64,000 bases of DNA, taken from the NCBI GenBank assembly GCA_963977845.1, contig CAXBPZ010000002.1, positions 31,983 to 95,982 on the forward strand, read 5' to 3'. Within the stretch, counting starts at the first letter, position 1, and each line of letters starts with the position of its first letter. The notes under the pieces are model-generated. The model was not told the DNA's origin. It did not search any database and was given only the letters and a program-made list of their open reading frames with translations. The translations under genes and the position numbers were made by a program. Below are positions 1 to 9,415 of the stretch, one piece after another. This DNA comes from Methylopumilus sp003533095 (GTDB taxonomy: Bacteria; Pseudomonadota; Gammaproteobacteria; Burkholderiales; Methylophilaceae).

Positions 1-996
1 AGAAAATCTATCATGCATTACACGCAGGAAAAAAATATTCCAAATGTTGATGTAGATGATGTGATTATTGGAAATGGTGTGTCAGAACTTATTGTGATGT
101 CAATGCAGGCATTACTAGATAACGATGATGAAGTGTTGATACCTATGCCAGATTATCCGTTATGGACAGCGGCTGTGACATTGGCAGGTGGAAGACCAAG
201 ACATTATCTATGTGATGAAGTTTCAAACTGGTACCCTGATCTAAAAGATATCGAAAGTAAAATCACCAGCAAAACAAAAGCGATTGTTGTAATTAATCCA
301 AATAATCCAACAGGTGCTCTTTATCCAAAAGATATTCTGGAGGGTATTATTCAAATCGCAAGAAAATATAAACTTGTTGTTTTTGCAGATGAAATTTACG
401 ATAAAGTTGTTTATGACAAGAAGAAGCACGTTTCGATTGCATCTCTTGCAGACGATATTCTCTTTGTGACATTAAATGGGTTATCAAAAAATTATCGTGC
501 ATGTGGCTATCGTGCAGGATGGTTAGTTGTATCGGGTAACAAGAAAGAATCGACAGACTATATTGAAGGCTTAAATATGTTAGCCTCCATGCGTTTATGT
601 GCAAATGTTCCTGGGCAGCTTGCGATTCAAACGGCTCTGGGCGGATATCAAAGTATTGATGATCTTGTTGCACCTACAGGACGACTTTTTAAGCAAAGAG
701 AACTTGCTTACAACATGCTTGTGTCGATACCTGGTGTCACATGTGTTAAGCCTGAGGCTGCGATGTATCTGTTTCCTAAATTAGATCCAAAGATGTATTC
801 CATTAAAGATGATCAAGAATTTATTTTAAAATTATTAATCGACAAAAAAGTATTATTAGTTCAAGGCACAGGATTTAATTGGAAAGATACTGATCACTTA
901 AGAATTGTTTTCTTACCAAATGAAGATGATCTTAAAGAATCAATGAATCGTATTGCCAATTATCTTGAAAACTTTAAGAAAAATACTGCGAACTAG
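1..996 (+). CDS. alaA: Alanine aminotransferase AlaA (5' end outside window)
   Basis: PLP-dependent class I/II aminotransferase that makes alanine from pyruvate with glutamate. The reading frame is open from base 1 (Arg-Lys-Ser-Ile before the first Met), so the gene begins upstream and about 75 N-terminal residues are missing compared with E. coli AlaA (405 aa). Visible family motifs include IGNGVSELI, PDYPLWTAAV, the cofactor-contacting INPNNPTGA and FADEIYDK, and SKNYRACGYRAGW, whose lysine (bases 487-489) is the expected Schiff-base residue. Near-identity of the LASMRLCANVP block to AlaA separates it from other aspartate-type aminotransferases. It is followed 13 bases later by hom, the usual alaA-hom-thrC order in Betaproteobacteria. 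The alanine substrate is inferred from family similarity. Confidence 0.93.
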   Translation, partial: RKSIMHYTQEKNIPNVDVDDVIIGNGVSELIVMSMQALLDNDDEVLIPMPDYPLWTAAVTLAGGRPRHYLCDEVSNWYPDLKDIESKITSKTKAIVVINPNNPTGALYPKDILEGIIQIARKYKLVVFADEIYDKVVYDKKKHVSIASLADDILFVTLNGLSKNYRACGYRAGWLVVSGNKKESTDYIEGLNMLASMRLCANVPGQLAIQTALGGYQSIDDLVAPTGRLFKQRELAYNMLVSIPGVTCVKPEAAMYLFPKLDPKMYSIKDDQEFILKLLIDKKVLLVQGTGFNWKDTDHLRIVFLPNEDDLKESMNRIANYLENFKKNTAN

Positions 997-1009
997 AGAG
1001 CTATAACTG

Positions 1010-2305
1010 ATGAGAAGAATGAATATAGGTTTATTAGGTATTGGCACAGTAGGTGGGGGCGTATTTGAACTTTTAAAATCTAATATTAAAGAGATACAAC
1101 GTAAAACATCAGCTGATATAAAAATCACTGCTGTGGCAGATAAAAATGTCGCACGAGCAAAAGAAATTGTTGGAGACTCAATTGAGGTCACTGATGATGC
1201 ATTTAAATTAGTTACCGATAAAGAGATCGATATCATTGTTGAACTTATTGGTGGTATTACTATTGCAAAAGATTTAGTGGTAAAAGCTATTGAAAATAAA
1301 AAGCATGTCGTCACTGCCAATAAAGCTCTGCTCGCGAATTTTGGAAATGATCTATTTGAATTAGCTAAAAAAAATAATGTGACTTTAGCTTTTGAAGCAT
1401 CAGTAGCTGGTGGTATTCCTATTTTAAAATCAATTAGAGAAGGTTTGGCTGGAAATAAGATTGAATGGGTTGCAGGTATTATCAATGGTACTACCAATTT
1501 TATTCTAACCGAGATGCGTGAAAAGGGAATAACTTTTGCTAAAGCCTTATCTGAGGCTCAATCTCTTGGATACGCAGAAGCAGACCCTACTTTTGATATT
1601 GAAGGTATTGATGCAGCTCACAAATTAACAATTCTTGCTGGTTTATCTTTTGGTATTCCAATGAGTTTTAAAGATGTTTACGTAGAGGGTATTAAAGCGC
1701 TTGAGCAAAAAGATATTCAGTATGCAGAAGAATTAGGTTATCGCATTAAGCTATTAGGTATCGCAAAAAAAAGAGATAAAGGTATTGAACTAAGAGTTCA
1801 TCCAACTTTAATACCTGAAAAACGTTTAATCGCTAATGTGAATGGTGCAATGAATGCTGTTGTTGTGAAAGGTAATATGGTTGGTCCAACACTTTATTAT
1901 GGTGCTGGTGCCGGTGCGTTACCAACTGCAAGCGCTGTTGTTGCTGATCTAATTGATATTTCAAGATCATCTCAGGTTCCACCTCATGGTTTTGTCGATA
2001 ATAAAATAGATTCAATCCCTGTTTATAAAATCGAAGATGCGATAAGTGGTTATTATTTGAGAATTCGTGTTTCAGATAAGCCAGGAGTATTAGCTGAGAT
2101 TACAAAAATATTTGGCGACAAGAAAATTTCAATTGACGCAATGCTTCAAAAAGAACCTCAAGAGCATGAATCTGAAGCAGATATTGTCATACTAAGCCAT
2201 TTAGCCGTTGAGAGAGATATCAATACTGTCATTGATTCAATTGAGTCTTTATCTGCCACTATTGGAAAAGTTATTAAAATTAGATTAGAAGAACTTAGCA
2301 AATAA
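1010..2305 (+). CDS. hom: Homoserine dehydrogenase
   Basis: Reduces aspartate semialdehyde to homoserine, the branch point to threonine and methionine. It has 431 aa, normal for the monofunctional ACT-containing class. The N-terminal Rossmann motif is GLLGIGTVGGG; the substrate/catalytic region includes TANKALLA, GIINGTTNFIL and EADPTFDIEGIDAAHKL; a C-terminal ACT domain begins near residue 350 (RVSDKPGVLAEI), implying threonine feedback. No aspartokinase is fused to it. Two in-frame ATGs compete (1010 and 1019); GAGAAG just before 1019 could act as its ribosome site, so the protein may lack the first three residues. thrC follows after 7 bases, so the genes are probably co-transcribed. Confidence 0.96.
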   Translation: MRRMNIGLLGIGTVGGGVFELLKSNIKEIQRKTSADIKITAVADKNVARAKEIVGDSIEVTDDAFKLVTDKEIDIIVELIGGITIAKDLVVKAIENKKHVVTANKALLANFGNDLFELAKKNNVTLAFEASVAGGIPILKSIREGLAGNKIEWVAGIINGTTNFILTEMREKGITFAKALSEAQSLGYAEADPTFDIEGIDAAHKLTILAGLSFGIPMSFKDVYVEGIKALEQKDIQYAEELGYRIKLLGIAKKRDKGIELRVHPTLIPEKRLIANVNGAMNAVVVKGNMVGPTLYYGAGAGALPTASAVVADLIDISRSSQVPPHGFVDNKIDSIPVYKIEDAISGYYLRIRVSDKPGVLAEITKIFGDKKISIDAMLQKEPQEHESEADIVILSHLAVERDINTVIDSIESLSATIGKVIKIRLEELSK

Positions 2306-2312
2306 AGGCTTT

Positions 2313-3737
2313 ATGAAATATATTTCAACCCGTGGTCAATCAAAACCACTTTCTTTTTCTGAGATTTTATTAGGCGGTCTTGCACCTGATGGTGGTTTGT
2401 ATCTTCCAGAGTCGTATCCTCAATTTTCAGTTAAAGATCTAAATGATATGAGAAGCATGACATATGCTGAACTTGCTTTTCATATTATTTCTAAATTTGT
2501 TGATGACATACCAAAAGACGATTTAAAAAAAATTATCAATAAAACATACACCAAAGATGTGTACGCATTTTCAAGGTCGCAACAAAAATCAGAAGACATT
2601 ACACCTATTCTGAAAGTTAAGGATAATTTATATATTCTTTCACTTTCAAATGGACCAACACTAGCATTTAAAGATATCGCAATGCAGCTTCTTGGCAATC
2701 TCTTTGAATATGTGCTCTCTAAAGAAAATGCAGAAATTAATATTTTAGGTGCGACATCAGGAGATACAGGATCTGCTGCTGAATATGCAATGCGAGGAAA
2801 AAAAGGCATTAATGTCTTTATGCTCTCACCCTATCAAAAGATGAGTCGTTTTCAATCAGCTCAAATGTTTAGTATTCAGGATCCTAATATTTTTAATTTA
2901 AGCATTAAAGGTGTTTTTGATGATTGCCAGGATATTGTTAAGGCGGTATCTAATGATTTAAATTTTAAAAAAGATTTTAAAATTGGTGCAGTAAACTCAA
3001 TTAATTGGGGCAGAATTTTAGCGCAGATTGTTTATTATTTTAAAGGTTATCTTGCTGTTGCTAAAAATAATGAAGAGGTGAGCTTTACTGTTCCCACAGG
3101 TAATTTTGGTAATATTTGTGCAGGTCACATAGCACGCATGATGGGTCTTCCAATTAAGAGGCTTGTAGTTGCGACTAATGAAAACAACGTATTAGATGAG
3201 TTCTTTAAGACAGGTGTATATAAGCCGCGTGACTCTAAAAATACTTTTCATACCTCAAGTCCTTCAATGGATATATCCAAGGCTTCTAATTTTGAACGAT
3301 TCATTTTTGATTTAATTGGGCGAGATAGTAAAAAATTAAATGAATTATGGAAATCGATTGATCAAGGCGGTAATTTCGATTTAAACCAAAGCGGTATCTT
3401 TGAAAAAATTAAAGATTTTGGATTTACTTCATCATCAAGTACACATAAAGAACGTATTCACTACATTAAAGAAATATATAACCAATACAAGATCATTATA
3501 GATACGCATACTGCAGATGGATTTAAAGCGGCCTATGAGCATATGGATAATGATGTCCCGATGATAGTTCTTGAAACAGCGTTACCTATCAAATTTGAGG
3601 ATTCTATAGTGGAAGCAATAAATCAAAAACCTGACAGACCAGAATCATTAAAACATTTAGAAGATCTACCACAAAGATTTCAAGTTTTAGATAATCAAGT
3701 GGATCAAGTAAAAACATTTATAAGGCAAAACGTCTAG
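2313..3737 (+). CDS. thrC: Threonine synthase
   Basis: PLP enzyme converting O-phosphohomoserine to threonine, the last step after hom. At 474 aa it belongs to the longer threonine synthase class (fungal/E. coli-like N-terminal domain, ISTRGQSKPLSFSEILLGG). The PLP lysine lies in SNGPTLAFKDIAMQ (K120) and the phosphate-binding loop in GATSGDTGSAAEYAMRG. The conserved VPTGNFGN is also present. It sits 7 bases after hom and 4 bases before thyA, which points to a single transcript. No leader peptide is visible because the operon start is outside the window. Confidence 0.96.
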   Translation: MKYISTRGQSKPLSFSEILLGGLAPDGGLYLPESYPQFSVKDLNDMRSMTYAELAFHIISKFVDDIPKDDLKKIINKTYTKDVYAFSRSQQKSEDITPILKVKDNLYILSLSNGPTLAFKDIAMQLLGNLFEYVLSKENAEINILGATSGDTGSAAEYAMRGKKGINVFMLSPYQKMSRFQSAQMFSIQDPNIFNLSIKGVFDDCQDIVKAVSNDLNFKKDFKIGAVNSINWGRILAQIVYYFKGYLAVAKNNEEVSFTVPTGNFGNICAGHIARMMGLPIKRLVVATNENNVLDEFFKTGVYKPRDSKNTFHTSSPSMDISKASNFERFIFDLIGRDSKKLNELWKSIDQGGNFDLNQSGIFEKIKDFGFTSSSSTHKERIHYIKEIYNQYKIIIDTHTADGFKAAYEHMDNDVPMIVLETALPIKFEDSIVEAINQKPDRPESLKHLEDLPQRFQVLDNQVDQVKTFIRQNV

Positions 3738-3741
3738 GATC

Positions 3742-4536
3742 ATGAAGCAATATTTAGATTTACTGAGACACGTTAAAAACCATGGCGACATTAAACATGA
3801 CCGAACTGGCACAGGGACAATTTCTGTGTTTGGTTATCAAATGCGTTATGACTTATCAAAGGGTTTTCCTTTATTAACTACAAAAAAATTACATTTAAAG
3901 TCAATCATTCACGAACTTTTATGGTTCTTAAGTGGCAGTACAAACATTAAATACTTAAAAGATAACGGTGTGAGTATCTGGGATGAATGGGCGGATGAAA
4001 ATGGCAACTTAGGCCCCGTATATGGTTACCAATGGAGAAGTTGGCCTAGCGCAGATGGAAAACATATCGATCAGATTGCGGAATTGATTGAGTCAATTAA
4101 AAAAAATCCAGATTCAAGACGATTAATAGTTTCAGCTTGGAATGTTTCTGAAATTTCAAAAATGAAGCTCCCACCTTGTCATGCATTTTTTCAATTTTAT
4201 GTTTCGAATGGTAAATTATCTTGTCAGCTTTATCAAAGAAGTGCAGACATTTTCTTAGGTGTACCATTTAATATTGCATCTTATGCGCTTCTCACCATGA
4301 TGGTAGCTCAAGTATGTTCATTAGAGCTTGGTGATTTTGTTCATACATTAGGCGATGCACATATTTATTCTAATCATATGGATCAAGTCAATGAACAATT
4401 ATCAAGATCACCGAAAGCATTACCTCGTATGATAATTAATCCTGAAGTTAAAAGTATTTTTGACTTTAAATTTGAAGATTTTGTTTTAGAAAATTACGAT
4501 CCTGACCCCGCGATTAAAGCGCCTGTAGCAGTCTAG
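3742..4536 (+). CDS. thyA: Thymidylate synthase ThyA
   Basis: Methylates dUMP to dTMP using methylene-tetrahydrofolate and releases dihydrofolate. Exactly 264 aa, the E. coli length. The catalytic cysteine is C146 in LPPCHAFFQFYV (bases 4177-4179). Other family blocks are HDRTGTGTISVFGYQ, the LGPVYGYQWRSW segment, QRSADIFLGVPFNIASYALL and GDAHIYSNH. Its TAG stop shares one base with the GTG start of folA, which recycles the dihydrofolate produced. thyA and folA are therefore translationally coupled at the tail of the hom-thrC transcript. Confidence 0.98.
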   Translation: MKQYLDLLRHVKNHGDIKHDRTGTGTISVFGYQMRYDLSKGFPLLTTKKLHLKSIIHELLWFLSGSTNIKYLKDNGVSIWDEWADENGNLGPVYGYQWRSWPSADGKHIDQIAELIESIKKNPDSRRLIVSAWNVSEISKMKLPPCHAFFQFYVSNGKLSCQLYQRSADIFLGVPFNIASYALLTMMVAQVCSLELGDFVHTLGDAHIYSNHMDQVNEQLSRSPKALPRMIINPEVKSIFDFKFEDFVLENYDPDPAIKAPVAV

Positions 4537-5024
4537 TGTCCAATCTATCCATTATTGTTGCCATGAGCTCTAATCGCGTGATTGGTGTGAATAACACTTT
4601 GCCATGGCATCTAAGTGAAGATTTAAAGCATTTTAAATCTTTAACAACAGGTCACACGATTATCATGGGTCGCAAGACTTATGAGTCTATTGGTCGACCA
4701 CTTCCCAACAGAAGAAATATTGTGATTAGTCGAAACTCAAACACTTCTTATGAAGGTGTAGAAGTTGTCCATAGCTTAGAAGATGCTTTTTCTATCTCTA
4801 CCAACGATAAAGAGGTATTTGTGATAGGAGGTTCAAATATCTATGAACAAGCATTAAGCTTTGTAGATCAGTTATATATTACAGAAATTAAGAAAAGCTT
4901 TTTGGGTGATGCTTTTTTTCCTGAGATCAATAAACAAATATGGATTGAATATTCAAGAGACGATCATGTTACAAATGATGGTCTTGAATTTTCTTTTGTA
5001 AAGTATCAAAAAAATACTAAATAG
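4536..5024 (+). CDS. folA: Dihydrofolate reductase
   Basis: NADPH-dependent reduction of dihydrofolate to tetrahydrofolate. 162 aa, chromosomal FolA type. Motifs: IGVNNTLPWHLSEDL with the substrate-binding acid D29, TIIMGRKTYESIG (NADPH binding) and FVIGGSNIYEQAL. The start is GTG at 4536, overlapping the last base of the thyA stop (TAGTG). No ATG lies earlier in frame, and this start gives the normal N-terminus (LSIIVAMSSNRVIG). The 3' end overlaps the convergent decarboxylase gene by 8 bases. Confidence 0.97.
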   Translation: MSNLSIIVAMSSNRVIGVNNTLPWHLSEDLKHFKSLTTGHTIIMGRKTYESIGRPLPNRRNIVISRNSNTSYEGVEVVHSLEDAFSISTNDKEVFVIGGSNIYEQALSFVDQLYITEIKKSFLGDAFFPEINKQIWIEYSRDDHVTNDGLEFSFVKYQKNTK

Positions 5025-7257
5025 ATACGCAATCTACAAAGTAGTGCGCTTTACCATCAATCTTTTCTTTGACTAATCCGTGATTGTCTGTTTCAAATCC
5101 TGGAAATTTCTCATTAAAATCTCTTGCGAATTTTAGATAATCTACAATAATTTTATTAAAACGCTCACCAGGAATTAGAAGGGGAATACCTGGTGGATAT
5201 GGCGTGAGAAGCACTGCTGTAATTCTGCCTTCTAAATCATCAATGGCAACACGCTCAATTTCTTTGTGAGCCATTTTTGAGAAAGCATCTGTTGGCTTCA
5301 TTGCAGGAATCATGTCAGAAAGATACATTTCAGTGGTAAGTTTTGCAATATCATGTTTTTTATAAATTTCATGAATCTGTGTACACAAATCCTTTAATCC
5401 AATACGTTCATAACTGGGTTGCTTTTGAATAAATTCAGGTAAAACCTTCCATAAAGGCTGATTCTTATCGTAATCATCTTTAAATTGCTGAAGGGCAGCA
5501 ACAAGAGTATTCCAACGGCCTTTAGTAATACCAATCGTAAACATAATAAAGAATGAATAAAGACCTGTTTTTTCTACAATAACCCCGTGTTCTGCTAAAT
5601 ATTTAGTAACGATAGAAGCGGGAATTCCAAATTCTTCTGAAAACTCTCCATCTACATTAAGGCCTGGGGTAATGATGGTTGCTTTAATAGGATCCAGCAT
5701 ATTAAAGCCATCAGCAAGATTACCAAATCCATGCCAATGATCATTTGCATTTAACATCCAAGCGTCTCGATCTTCAAGACCTTCGTCTGATAAATCGTTA
5801 GGGCCCCAAACTTTAAACCACCAGTCAGATCCCCATTCAATATCTACTTTTCGCATAGCGCGTCTAAAGTCTAGAGCCTCCATGAGAGATTCTTCTACGA
5901 GCGCTTTACCACCTGGTTCTTCCATCATGGCAGCAGCGACATCACAACTCGCGATGATTGAATATTGCGGACTGGTAGAACTATGCATTAGGAATGATTC
6001 GTTAAAGACTTCTCGGTCGAGTTTATTTTTTTCTGCATCTTGTACAAGAATTTGAGATGCCTGACTTAAGCCTGCTAAAAGTTTGTGTGTCGATTGTGTC
6101 GAGAAAATTAAACTATCTTTACAGCGTGGGCGATCAGCACCAATAGCATGATAGTCACCATAGAAGTCATGGAATGTTGCATGCGGTAACCATGCTTCAT
6201 CAAAATGAAGCGAATCAATTTTCCCATCTAACATTTCTTTAATTTCTTCAACGTTATAAAGAATACCGTCATAAGTTGATTGTGTAATTGTTAATACACG
6301 GGGTTTATCTTTTTTGTTAGTGATGAAAGGATTTTTTTGAATTTTGTCTTGAATATTTTTCCATTCAAATTCTTTTTTAGGAATTGGACCAATAATGCCA
6401 AAATGGTTTCGTGTTGGCATCAAGAAAATTGGAATGGCACCGGTCATAATAATAGAGTGCAATACTGATTTATGACAATTTCGATCTACGATAACGATGT
6501 CGCCTGGGGCCACTGTTGAATGCCACACCATTTTATTCGAAGTCGATGTACCATTTGTCACGAAATAAAGATGATCAGAGTTATATATTCTCGCTGCATT
6601 TCTTTCAGAAGCGCCTACAGGACCTGTATGATCCAGTAATTGCCCTAATTCATCTACAGCATTACATACGTCAGCTCGAAGCATATTTTCACCAAAAAAT
6701 TGGTGAAACATTTGGCCAACAGGTGATTTAAGGAAGGCAACGCCACCAGAGTGGCCAGGACAATGCCATGAGTAAGAGCCATCGCCTGCATAGTGAGTGA
6801 GCGCCTTAAAGAATGGTGGAGGCAAACTGTCCAAATAAGTTCTAGCTTCACGCACAATATAACGCGCAACAAATTCTGGTGTGTCCTCATGCATATGAAT
6901 AAAACCATTAAGCTCTCTTAAGATTTCATTCGGAATGTGCCGACTTGTTCTTGTTTCGCCATGAAGAAATATAGGGATTTCTTCATTACGAAATCTAATC
7001 TCATCTACGAAATTTTTTAATTGTTGTAGAGCGGTTTGATTTTCTTCAATGAACTCTTCATCATCAATAGATAAAATAAATGCAGAAGCTCGGCTTTGTT
7101 GTTGGGCAAATGAAGATAAGTCTCCGTAGCTTGTAACGCCTAACACTTCAAAATTTTCTTCCTCGATCGCGTTTGCTAAAACTCTGATACCAAGACCAGA
7201 TGAATTTTCAGATTTAAAGTCTTCATCAATGATGACTACGGGGAAGTTAAATTTCAT
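5017..7257 (-). CDS. Orn/Lys/Arg decarboxylase (fold-type I, wing-domain class)
   Basis: Large PLP-dependent decarboxylase of basic amino acids, 746 aa, the normal size for the E. coli LdcC/AdiA/SpeC group. An N-terminal receiver-like wing domain covers about residues 1-130. The PLP core has SWHCPGHSGG, FVTNGTSTSNKMV, LHFDEAWLPHA and the Schiff-base lysine K392 in STQSTHKLLAG. The C-terminal domain contains the conserved LLTPYPPGIPLLIPGE. Arginine, lysine and ornithine decarboxylases cannot be separated by eye, so the substrate stays open; a polyamine or acid-stress role follows. It is 9 bases downstream of dcd, as in other Betaproteobacteria, and its end overlaps folA by 8 bases. Confidence 0.93.
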   Translation of the reverse strand: MKFNFPVVIIDEDFKSENSSGLGIRVLANAIEEENFEVLGVTSYGDLSSFAQQQSRASAFILSIDDEEFIEENQTALQQLKNFVDEIRFRNEEIPIFLHGETRTSRHIPNEILRELNGFIHMHEDTPEFVARYIVREARTYLDSLPPPFFKALTHYAGDGSYSWHCPGHSGGVAFLKSPVGQMFHQFFGENMLRADVCNAVDELGQLLDHTGPVGASERNAARIYNSDHLYFVTNGTSTSNKMVWHSTVAPGDIVIVDRNCHKSVLHSIIMTGAIPIFLMPTRNHFGIIGPIPKKEFEWKNIQDKIQKNPFITNKKDKPRVLTITQSTYDGILYNVEEIKEMLDGKIDSLHFDEAWLPHATFHDFYGDYHAIGADRPRCKDSLIFSTQSTHKLLAGLSQASQILVQDAEKNKLDREVFNESFLMHSSTSPQYSIIASCDVAAAMMEEPGGKALVEESLMEALDFRRAMRKVDIEWGSDWWFKVWGPNDLSDEGLEDRDAWMLNANDHWHGFGNLADGFNMLDPIKATIITPGLNVDGEFSEEFGIPASIVTKYLAEHGVIVEKTGLYSFFIMFTIGITKGRWNTLVAALQQFKDDYDKNQPLWKVLPEFIQKQPSYERIGLKDLCTQIHEIYKKHDIAKLTTEMYLSDMIPAMKPTDAFSKMAHKEIERVAIDDLEGRITAVLLTPYPPGIPLLIPGERFNKIIVDYLKFARDFNEKFPGFETDNHGLVKEKIDGKAHYFVDCVSI

Positions 7258-7266
7258 ATTAACCCT

Positions 7267-7833
7267 TTATATTTTCGGTAATGTTACACCTACTTGACCT
7301 TGGTATTTTCCACCACGATCTTTATAGGATGTTTCACATATTTCGTCAGATTCAAAGAATAATACTTGAGCGCAACCTTCACCTGCATAAATCTTTGCTG
7401 GAAGGGGCGTTGTATTACTAAATTCTAGAGTCACATAACCTTCCCATTCTGGTTCAAATGGCGTGACATTTACAATGATGCCGCATCGCGCATAAGTTGA
7501 TTTGCCCAAACATACCGTGAGAACACTTCTTGGAATTCTGAAATACTCCACTGTTCTGGCAAGTGCAAATGAATTGGGTGGAATAATGCAATAGTCAGCC
7601 TTAAATTCCACGAAAGAATTTGGATCGAATTTTTTTGGATCGACAATTGTGCTATTGATATTAGTAAATACTTTAAATTCATTAGCGCAACGAATGTCAT
7701 ATCCATAACTGGAGGTACCATAAGATACGATTTTCTGATTATCTTTCTCGCGAATAAGCTTAGGCTCGAATGGCTCAATCATGCCATGTTCTTCGGCCAT
7801 TTTTCTTATCCATTTATCCGATTTTATCGCCAT
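7267..7833 (-). CDS. dcd: dCTP deaminase
   Basis: Deaminates dCTP to dUTP, supplying the dUMP used by thyA upstream in the window. 188 aa, normal length. Motifs: SYGTSSYGYDIRC near residues 37-49, LGKSTYARCG (phosphate contacts) and VTLEFSNTT holding the likely catalytic glutamate E137. The start ATG at 7833 gives the canonical MAIKSDKWIRKMA N-terminus. It leads the dcd-decarboxylase pair. Only 24 bases separate the start from the zwf terminator hairpin upstream, so dcd must use a promoter inside that region or depend on read-through. Confidence 0.97.
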   Translation of the reverse strand: MAIKSDKWIRKMAEEHGMIEPFEPKLIREKDNQKIVSYGTSSYGYDIRCANEFKVFTNINSTIVDPKKFDPNSFVEFKADYCIIPPNSFALARTVEYFRIPRSVLTVCLGKSTYARCGIIVNVTPFEPEWEGYVTLEFSNTTPLPAKIYAGEGCAQVLFFESDEICETSYKDRGGKYQGQVGVTLPKI

Positions 7834-7847
7834 AATTTTCTTGTCTC

Positions 7848-7892
7848 AAAAAAGAAAAATCCCGTTTGCACAATCTTGACGCTACGGGATTT
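7848..7892 (-). terminator. Rho-independent terminator after zwf
   Basis: On the minus strand a 9-base stem AAATCCCGT / ACGGGATTT (plus-strand arms 7884-7892 and 7857-7865) encloses an 18-base loop and is followed by a T-rich run (TTCTTTTTT). It lies 24 bases past the zwf stop and in the right orientation to end the gnd-zwf transcript. The long loop makes it weaker than an ideal terminator. Confidence 0.7.
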
Positions 7893-7916
7893 CTAATGGT
7901 TTAAATTTTCATAACT

Positions 7917-9392
7917 TTAGAGCTTATTTTCGCTGATTTCAATACTCTGACGCCAAAATTGTTCAGGTTTATCAAATATAATTTTAGATTCAATAGGATC
8001 AGCGCTGCCAGCAGGGTAGGTAAAGACTGGGCTCTTGTCTTCATTCCAGGCTTTAATTACAGGATCAAGTAGTCTCCATGATGCTTCTACCTCGTTGATA
8101 TGAAGGTATAAAGATTGGTCACCTTGCATCAAATTAAGAAGGAGTGATTCATAAGCATCTACACTTTCATCGCCAGTAATTCTATTTGGAGCATCCATAG
8201 CTACCGTTCTTACTTTGGTATCGAGGCCAGGAATTTTTGTTTGTATTTCAAATCGGGTAAATTCTTTAGGTTGGATACTAATAACGAGCCAATTTTCGGC
8301 TTGTTCAGGAAGTGAAAGCGGAGCTTTTTTAAATTTAATAGCTATTGCTGTATCAGATGCGTGAAGACGCTTTGCTGTTCTGACATAGATAGGTACACCT
8401 TTCCATCGCGGGGTATTAATGTAGAATTTGAGTGCTGCGTATGTCTCAACCACGCTTTTTGGATCTTCCAATTCTTCCAAGTAACCCTTAACTTCTTCAT
8501 TATTGATTTTGCCGCGACCATATTGTGCTTTAAAAGTGTGTTTTTTGAGCTCGTTAAGAGGAATAGGTACAATTGACTCAAGTACTTTAATTTTTTCAGC
8601 GCGAATATTTTCAGGGCTTAATGTTTGAGGCATTTCCATCGTTGTTAATGCAAGCATTTGCATAAGATGACTTTGAATCATATCTCTTAAGGCGCCTGTT
8701 GCATCATAGAATTGAGTTCTTTCACCCACACCAAGTGTTTCATTATTTGTAATTTGAATATGATCGATATGCTCATGTGACCAAAGCGGATCAAAAATAT
8801 GATTTGCAAAGCGCGTGAGAAGAATATTTTGTAATGCGGATTTACCCAAGTAATGATCGATACGGTAAATCTGTGTTTCTTTTAAATGTTTAGTGATTGA
8901 TTTCTGAAGTGCTTGAGCAGTTTCTAAATTGGTACCAAATGGCTTTTCAATCACAACACGACGCCATGCTTTGCTTTCATCTGTTAACCCAACGCTCGCA
9001 AGTAAATCAACAATCGAAGCAAAGTCAGATGGTCTGACAGACAAGAAGAAAGCTAAATTTTGTGGGAAAGTTGATACGTCGGAGAGTCTTTCACTGAGTC
9101 GTTTAAAAGCATGAGTATCATCAGGCGGATTCGCGTGATAAAAATTTCTAGCAATAAAACGATCAAATACTTTTGCGTCATAATTTTTTTTGAATTTAAT
9201 ATCGAGCATAGATTTGATGTCATCTCGCCATGCTGATTCTTCAACCTCAGATCTTCCTACTGAGAGAATTTTCATTTTCTCTGGTAATCTACCAAGAGAG
9301 TCCAGTCTAAAAAGACCCGGAATTAGTTTTATTCTAGAAAGGTTTCCACTTGCACCAAAGAGGACTAAGGTGCAGTCATCAATTTTTGTCAT
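7917..9392 (-). CDS. zwf: Glucose-6-phosphate 1-dehydrogenase
   Basis: Oxidises glucose-6-phosphate to 6-phosphogluconolactone with NAD(P)+. 491 aa, normal. The active site is RIDHYLGK with D179 and H180; substrate-binding blocks VVIEKPFG and YDATGALRDMIQSH are present. Odd point: the dinucleotide loop reads GASGNLSRIKLIPG where most family members have an aspartate after the third glycine (GxxGDL). It lies 23 bases downstream of gnd and is co-transcribed with it; pgl is divergent. In Methylophilaceae these three enzymes run the cyclic oxidation of formaldehyde through the ribulose monophosphate pathway; that role is inferred, since hps/phi are not in the window. Confidence 0.96.
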   Translation of the reverse strand: MTKIDDCTLVLFGASGNLSRIKLIPGLFRLDSLGRLPEKMKILSVGRSEVEESAWRDDIKSMLDIKFKKNYDAKVFDRFIARNFYHANPPDDTHAFKRLSERLSDVSTFPQNLAFFLSVRPSDFASIVDLLASVGLTDESKAWRRVVIEKPFGTNLETAQALQKSITKHLKETQIYRIDHYLGKSALQNILLTRFANHIFDPLWSHEHIDHIQITNNETLGVGERTQFYDATGALRDMIQSHLMQMLALTTMEMPQTLSPENIRAEKIKVLESIVPIPLNELKKHTFKAQYGRGKINNEEVKGYLEELEDPKSVVETYAALKFYINTPRWKGVPIYVRTAKRLHASDTAIAIKFKKAPLSLPEQAENWLVISIQPKEFTRFEIQTKIPGLDTKVRTVAMDAPNRITGDESVDAYESLLLNLMQGDQSLYLHINEVEASWRLLDPVIKAWNEDKSPVFTYPAGSADPIESKIIFDKPEQFWRQSIEISENKL

Positions 9393-9415
9393 AGATAATT
9401 AGAAATGAAAAAAAG

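Noticed and set aside
940..1497. 185-residue open frame on the minus strand
   Set aside because: It lies wholly over hom and the end of alaA, has no family motifs and a serine/isoleucine-rich composition typical of antisense frames of AT-rich genes.
2480..2809. 109-residue minus-strand frame
   Set aside because: Antisense shadow of thrC; no ribosome site or recognisable domain.
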